This document shows, piece by piece, positions 59,290 through 64,000 of a stretch of DNA of 64,000 nt. This stretch comes from Prorocentrum cordatum. Lineage: Eukaryota; Sar; Dinophyceae; Prorocentrales; Prorocentraceae. Position 1 is the stretch's first letter, and the number at the start of each line of letters is the position of its first letter. Where the stretch lies: assembly GCA_963575745.1 (NCBI GenBank), contig CAUYUJ010004558.1, forward strand, positions 965,847 to 1,029,846. Direction: 5' to 3'. The notes under the pieces are model-generated. The model saw nothing but the letters and a program-made list of their open reading frames with translations, made no database searches and was not told where the DNA came from. The position numbers and the translations under genes are program-made.

Positions 59290-59652
59290 CTAGGGAGGTA
59301 ATTTGCTGATCACGTAGTCCCCTGTCGCCTTGTTTTTGTATCTGAAGGTTCCCTTGTTGTCGCTGGTGAGGTGTCTCTTCCATGCCGATCTGAGCTTCCA
59401 GTCCTCTGGGAAGTCCCACGTTGGCTCACGCGTCTGCGTGTCCTGGTAGTACGCCCGTGCGGTGCTGTCGTCAGGGTAGGCTCTCCATGGGTATGCCCGC
59501 TTCATGCGGCGTGATGGCAATGCTGGTAGTCCATCGTTGAGGTCTGGTGGTTCCAACTTCGGTGGCGCTGGCTCGTAGATCAGGGGGACCACAGGCTCAC
59601 GGGCAGAAGGGTTGATCCTCGGCGTCATGTCGATCGGCTGCTGAGCGGCCAT
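59290..59652 (-). CDS. WW-domain protein, N-terminal segment
   Basis: This minus-strand frame begins MAAQQPIDMTPRINPSAREP and is Pro-rich up to residue 50. Residues about 54-83 read PWRAYPDDSTARAYYQDTQT and REPTWDFPEDW: two Trp, the YY pair and the closing Pro of a WW domain (W56, Y68-Y69, W79, P82). WW domains bind proline-rich peptides. A second, weaker copy follows (W91, FRYKNKATGDY, final PP), lacking its second Trp. TAG at 59290-59292 ends the frame, but the same frame continues with PKPPLPPGPP to a TAA at 59224 and then into the next segment, so this is either an exon of a split gene or a decayed gene. Function beyond peptide binding cannot be stated. Confidence 0.6.
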   Translation of the reverse strand: MAAQQPIDMTPRINPSAREPVVPLIYEPAPPKLEPPDLNDGLPALPSRRMKRAYPWRAYPDDSTARAYYQDTQTREPTWDFPEDWKLRSAWKRHLTSDNKGTFRYKNKATGDYVISKLPP

Positions 59653-59779
59653 CGGACATGCCGTCCAGCGTGGCGCAGTGGTTGGGGCCGGCTTGGTGAT
59701 TGGCGCAATGGCGGTGGTCCCAATCTGCTGGTAGTGCGGGAAGGCCCAGGCCCTTCTCTTCCTCGGGCGGCGCGAAGGT

Positions 59780-60160
59780 CGAAGGCCCTCCTCCCTCCTC
59801 CCTCCTCCCTCCTCCCTCCTCCCTCCTCCCTCCTCCTTCTCCTCCCTTCTCCCTTCTCCCTCCTTACTCCCTTCTCTCTCCTATTCCCTCCTCCTCCCTC
59901 CCTCCTTCCTCCTGCCTTCTCCCTTCTCCCTCCTCCCTCTTCCCTCCTCCCTCCTCCCTCCTCCCTCCTCTCTCCTCCCCCTCCTCCTGCTTCTCCTCCT
60001 CTTCTCCCTTCTCCTCCTCCTCCCCCCTCCTCCAACTCCTTCTCCTACTCCTCCTTCACGTACTCCTCCCCTTCCTCATCCTCCTCTCCCTCTTCCTCCT
60101 TCCCCTCCTCCCCATCCTCCTACTCCTCCTCCTCCTCCTCCTCCTCATCCATTCCTTTTT
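59780..60160. repeat. CTCCCTC/CTCCTC array
   Basis: Pyrimidine-only stretch of CCTCCCT, CTTCTCC and CTC units, about 380 bp, with few interruptions. It lies just upstream of the WW gene start on the minus strand. Confidence 0.92.
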
Positions 60161-60239
60161 CTCATATATACCCCTTTCCTGTCGCACCCCGAGGCCAGTC
60201 GAAAGGGCGGGCTGGGCGTTCCTTTAAGACTTTCTCACC

Positions 60240-60770
60240 ATCCATGGCCCTGGTGCTTAACATTGGCAACAGTTTTACAGATGGAGGGTGGGCCGCTTCC
60301 AACATGTGGCTCTCGCTTTCGCGCCGCGCGCATTCTTTTTAGAAGTTCACCAATTTCACGGATTGAGGACGGGTCGTCTTCAAAATGCGGCTCTCGCTTT
60401 AGCGTTGCGTACATTCGTTCTTAATATTTGCAAGCGTCTCACGGATTGAGTGCGGGTCGTTCTCAAAAGGTGGTTCTCGCCTCAGCGCCGCGCACATTCG
60501 TTTTAATCATTTGCAAGAGTTTCACGGATTGAGGGCGGTTGGTTTTCAAAATGTTGCTCTCCTTTTAGCTCCGCGCGCGTTCGTTGTAAAACTTTGCTAG
60601 AGTTTTAACATGTTGATGGTGGTTGGTTTTCAAAATGTGGCTCTCGCCTTGGTTCCGCGCACATTCATTGGCAAGAGTTGTACGGATTGAGGGTGGGTCC
60701 TTCTCAAAGTGTGGCTCTCGCCTGAGCACCGCGCACATTCGCTTTCAACAGTTGCAAGGGCTTGACTGGT
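60240..60770. repeat. 83-bp tandem repeat, about 6 units
   Basis: GTTTCACGGATTGAGGGC and TTCTCAAAATGTGGCTCTCG with CGCCGCGCACATTCGTTTT recur. GGATTGAG begins at 60360, 60443 and 60526 (exactly 83 bp), then at about 60611 in mutated form and at 60684. Confidence 0.85.
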
Positions 60771-60774
60771 TCCC

Positions 60775-60970
60775 ATGGTTAATGTTTCAGAAGTGGTGTT
60801 TTGGAGCGATTCAGGATTGCCAGGGCGCAACAGTTATGTTGATTCGCGGTGTTGAAGTCCCAGGAATGTTGTTCTGGCACGGTTCAGGATCGCCAAGACT
60901 TAACAGTCAGGTTAATTCGTGGCATTGAAGTCCTAAGAACGGTGCTTTGGCATGCTTCAAGATGTTCACA
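60775..60970. repeat. 73-bp tandem repeat, about 2.3 units
   Basis: TTCAGGATTGCCAGGGCGCA and TTCAGGATCGCCAAGACTTA begin two diverged units, each with GTTGAAGTCC or ATTGAAGTCC, and a third partial unit starts with TTCAAGATG. It adjoins the 83-bp array but shares no obvious sequence with it. Confidence 0.7.
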
Positions 60971-61084
60971 CGGTGGTTCCCCAGCGGGGCAATTCCTTTA
61001 GTGAAAATGACCTCTTGTAGGGGCCTATGAAGATGGAACTTGGAGGCAGGGCGCATTTCAACATCGTTGATGAATCTTAGGTTT

Positions 61085-61225
61085 ACACTGGTCCTCCTCC
61101 TCTTCCTCCTCCTCCTCCACTCCTCCCTCCGCCCTCCCTCCTCCTCCTCCTCCTCCTCCTCCTCCTCCTCCCGCCTCCCTCCTCCCTCCTCTCCCTCCTC
61201 CTCCTCCTCCTCCTCCTCCTCCTGG
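61085..61225. repeat. CTC trinucleotide array
   Basis: Imperfect CTC/CCT repeats. It is the only clear feature between 60970 and 61600. ORFs through it are not called. Confidence 0.92.
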
Positions 61226-61624
61226 AGATGGGGGGTGGCCGCAAGGACCTCGCTGCCGCGCTCTGCGGTCGCATCGGAGGCGCCGCCAGCACTTGTTGGG
61301 GGGGGGGGGAAGCGGCGGTCTGGGACCGGTGGCGCCGGATGGGCCCTGGCCAGGCCGCCGACGGGCAAGGTGCACGGCAAGATCGGAGGAGGGCCAGTCA
61401 AGGCAATGTCGAGCCTTCTTGGCGTTTTTCATTCTCTTTGGGCCTCCCGGACGCTTCTCGTCGGATCCGCCTCGAAGCACGGACCAGGATGGACTCCGGG
61501 AGGGGTCCAGGGGCGGGTTTTGAGCCGAGTTGGGCAAGGCGGAAGAGCATCTGTTGCCTCAACCAGCCCACCAGCCCTCCTCCGAGCTCTGTACCACAGG
61601 GCACGTTTCTGTTTCTTGTTTCAG

Positions 61625-61886
61625 TGGGCTGTTGACCCACCGCCAGAATGCATCCGTATCCGCTGCCGCAGAGTCGTGGCAGAAGATCTCGAGGATCCCT
61701 GGAGGAGCGGTGGATATGTATATCTGCCCGTCCTTGAGGGCGGGGACTATCGACGATTATTTTCCATTCACCAGAGGTGCAGGTCAGGGTTCATCAGCTG
61801 TGGATGTGGGTGTCTCCTGGCGATGCAGCTGAGACGCTCGACTGGCTGGTCGCGGCAGCGTCCTTTGATTGCTTTTGTCTTTAGAG
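61625..61886 (+). CDS. Candidate internal exon, product unknown
   Basis: A 262-bp stretch bounded by a T-rich tract ending TTGTTTCAG (acceptor, AG at 61623-61624) and by AGAG-GTGAGT (donor, GT at 61887-61888). One plus-strand frame is open throughout, reading AVDPPPECIRIRCRRVVAED and GGYVYLPVLEGGDYRRLFSI; another frame is open over most of it. No family was recognised. Canonical splice signals on both sides are the main argument, and such pairs can occur by chance in a sequence this long. Confidence 0.3.
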
Positions 61887-62860
61887 GTGAGTCGTGACAT
61901 CCCAAATACTCAACCGCGGGAAAGACAGACGGGAGAAGGCAGAAACTCAACCAGTCGTAGAGCGACAACGAGCAGGGCATACAGACGGCTTTCAACTTCG
62001 ACGGGATGCGAGGACCCCCCAATTCGCGAAGTTTTTTTTGTTGGGTGTTTTGTTGACTTGTGTTTTTGGCATTTCTGTTCGGCACTTCGGCCTTCGGGGG
62101 CTCCGTGGTGGGCCGCCTCATAAGATATGAATCTGGGACGGAGTGTCGCGCCAGATGGACCCTAGCAGGGGTCGGGGGAAAGATTTAGAGCGGATTCCGA
62201 GGACGTGGAGGGGATCCTCGATCCTCTTTTCTTGTCGGAGCGCGTGGGCTCGCTTCGCAATCTGAGGCCCATTTGGCTGTCCCACTCCCGCGCGACCGCG
62301 CTGCTACACTTGATTTCGAATGACTGGCGTAGTCTGGTACCCCTTCCGTCGGATGAAGCGCGCCGCTGACCTTCGTCTTCCTCTTGGCCGACGTCGCAAC
62401 TGTGCAGCTCGAGTCCAGCTCTGGGCTCCCCTCCCCGGGAAAGGGCCCAGGCCACGTCGGCGGTCAGCGGCCAAGCAAGTCTGCGTGGAAGGTGGACGTG
62501 CTCCCTTTCCCGTCGGCATGGCGTGCTTCGGCGCTCGCCTGCGATTCTTGAAGGAGAGAGGGAGGAGGAAAACGAGGAAACGAGGGAGGAGGGGTGAGAG
62601 AAGGGAGGAGGATGGGTCAGAGGGGGATGCGGTGAGTGAGGGTGTGCGAGGAGAAGGGAAAAGGGGACCAGGACTATGTGTGTAAGGCAGACGATGCGGA
62701 CAATAAAGACATGTGGTGACATTAATTTCTTCTCCACACTGGCGAGGGTGCCTCGGGTAAAAGCTGGGAATCGTCGATGCACTTCTGTGACTGGGTCAGG
62801 CCTGTGAAGACGATTCGAACAATTGGAGAGCATCACAGAGTGATTTGCGCGCCGCCGGTT
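61887..62860. other. Unassigned
   Basis: Overlapping ORFs on both strands (for example 62162-62836 minus) without recognised domains. Nothing else is seen. Confidence 0.45.
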
Positions 62861-63032
62861 TGACGAGTATCCCTCCCACCGCTGGAGTACAGAAGGATAT
62901 AAAGTTCCTGAAGTTCAAGGATCTGGCCCCTGGAGCTTCGTCATGGCCACGGAGGTGGCCAGGATTACTGCGCTGAAGGGTTTTGGTGTGCTAGCGCACC
63001 GAAATCAGTCAGTTCAGTAATTGGTCGCCCAG

Positions 63033-63168
63033 GTGGCCATGGTGATGCTCATGGGCCAGATCGTCGAACCGAAGGAAGTTGGGGTCCGTATGGAGGCCTC
63101 GATCTCTGGCGTGCAGAAGGTCATCCAAATGCTCACCAACATGAAGACAAAGGGCAACGAGGACCTCG
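63033..63168 (+). CDS. Candidate exon of a dinoflagellate-type helical protein
   Basis: The plus strand reads QVAMVMLMGQIVEPKEVGVR and then MEASISGVQKVIQMLTNMKT and KGNEDL, with ATG codons at 63039, 63045 and 63051. A CCCAG-GTGG acceptor-like site lies just before it, and CTCG-GTGTGT offers a donor at 63169; without splicing the frame ends at TAG 63195-63197. The VQKVIQMLxxMxxKGxED pattern resembles, from memory, the start of a large family of secreted or helical proteins of unknown function in dinoflagellates, where a V(I)xxLxxMxxKG segment precedes a conserved acidic and tryptophan-containing region. That match is from recall only and needs a search. Confidence 0.4.
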
Positions 63169-63199
63169 GTGTGTCGGCAGGGCGTCCGCTGCGGTAGCA

Positions 63200-63475
63200 A
63201 AATCATGTCAGCGAGGTGGCCCCTGCGTTCCCGTACGCCCGCTGCCTCTGGGTCGTCAGGGGTCGCCCTTTGCGTATCAGCTCGCCCATCGCGGATCGCC
63301 CCCGACCATTCCCGGGAGCGTAAGGCTTCCGCACGATCAATCTACCCTGGGAAGCACGAGCACGATCGATCGATCCGTCTTGGGAACATCGATCGATAGA
63401 TTTCCCAGGAAGGATCGCCCTCGATCTTTCCTTGGAAGCACGAACCTACAGTTTTCGGAGGTTCGCGCGGAAATT
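63200..63475. repeat. GATCGATC-containing diverged direct repeats
   Basis: TGGGAAGCACGAGCACGATC, TGGGAACATCGATCGATAGA and TTGGAAGCACGAACC-type units recur between 63340 and 63460 at roughly 40-50 bp spacing. The preceding 140 bp show nothing. Confidence 0.5.
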
Positions 63476-63589
63476 TCTTGGTCGGCGCTGGGCCCCTCTG
63501 CCCGTCCCGCCCCCCCCCGCGCGCTCCGAGCGACCGGGAAGGTGTCTTGGGGAGGGGAGTCCAGCGCCCACCTAGGACAGCAGTGTGGA

Positions 63590-63799
63590 CCTCCAGAAAA
63601 TTTGACCGCGCCGTTCTGGCTTCTGCTATGGTTCGCCTGGCTGGTCTCCGATGAAGAGCCCGCTCTTGCGGCCCCGCCTGCCAAAGCGGGGATTAGCGCC
63701 CTCGTGGATAGAGAGGTGGCAGGGGCCTTGCGCCTGGTGATGGATGCACGAGGGGCTCAGTCACCCAAGGAGCATTCGTACTCCACGGTACTTCTGTAG
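63590..63799 (+). CDS. Unassigned ORF end with hydrophobic segment
   Basis: The C-terminal part of an open frame that runs from 63380 to 63799. It reads FWLLLWFAWLVSDEEPAL, a possible membrane span or signal-like segment, then ALVDREVAGALRLVMDARGA and ends STVLL with TAG. The composition is gene-like, but no family was recognised and the upstream part overlaps a repeat. Confidence 0.25.
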   Translation, partial: PPENLTAPFWLLLWFAWLVSDEEPALAAPPAKAGISALVDREVAGALRLVMDARGAQSPKEHSYSTVLL

Positions 63800-64000
63800 G
63801 CCTTCCTATCTCTGGAGTTTTTTCAAGGGTTGCTCTCCTCCTTCTCCTCCTCCTCCCTCCTCTTCCTCCCTTCCTCCGAACTTTTAGTTTGTCTGGTATT
63901 GTATGTGTCTAGGTACGTCAGAATCCAGAGGACACGGACTCAACCACATGGTCTGAGCTATGCCAGGAGGCTTGTCAGCAGCGGCGGTCGTTCGTTTGTT
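63800..64000. other. Window end, nothing recognised
   Basis: A CTC-rich stretch at 63835-63870, then mixed sequence to the window edge. Confidence 0.5.

Overview
Eukaryotic nuclear DNA dominated by repeats. The best guess is a dinoflagellate. The main reason is a non-LTR retrotransposon family whose reverse transcriptase carries SDVSGAFDRV, a (Y/F)xDDLN active site and a long conserved C-terminal domain; from memory this layout is very common in Symbiodinium, Polarella and Prorocentrum genomes. Very large amounts of simple and minisatellite sequence, GC-rich stretches and few recognisable genes fit the same group. No rRNA, tRNA, CRISPR array or bacterial-type operon was found, and species cannot be decided by eye.

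Layout. 1-7.7 kb: a composite dispersed repeat (GC-rich palindrome, then a GGCTGGGATGG module, an AT microsatellite and a CATCCCACCC module) alternates with tandem arrays: a GAC array, a 90-bp minisatellite, a GGGCTCATA array, and two oppositely oriented CTTGGGGCC arrays. 7.7-14.0 kb: a degraded autonomous Helitron-like rolling-circle transposon (zinc fingers, HUH Rep, Pif1-type helicase), split between Rep and helicase by a C-rich satellite that also flanks it at 14.0-14.4 and 15.65-16.26 kb. 14.6-20.4 kb: three unassigned ORFs, a 155-bp repeat and trinucleotide arrays. 20.5-22.9 kb: two more composite repeats with their arrays. 23-26.6 kb: mostly unassigned, ending in a TTGCA-periodic block. 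26.6-28.4 kb: a large inverted repeat with arms of about 0.7 kb.

28.7-39.8 kb is sharply AT-rich and holds two head-to-tail degraded LINE copies, an older reverse-oriented fragment, short perfect hairpins and three poly-T tracts of 87-95 bases. 41.4-44.4 kb has a third LINE copy with a readable endonuclease domain; a fourth fragment lies in reverse at 45.2-45.5 kb. 45.9-46.6 kb is a 77-bp minisatellite and 47.9-49.5 kb a 102-bp minisatellite.

49.8-64 kb is GC-rich with GAT, GAG and CTC arrays and three candidate cellular coding regions: a broken or intron-split minus-strand gene with a WW domain and a possible SH3-like segment (56.9-59.65 kb), and candidate exons at 61.6 and 63.0 kb. No intact protein-coding gene can be called with confidence. 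The window reads as a graveyard of transposons and tandem arrays; the most unusual pattern is the repeated pairing of one composite repeat with different tandem arrays.
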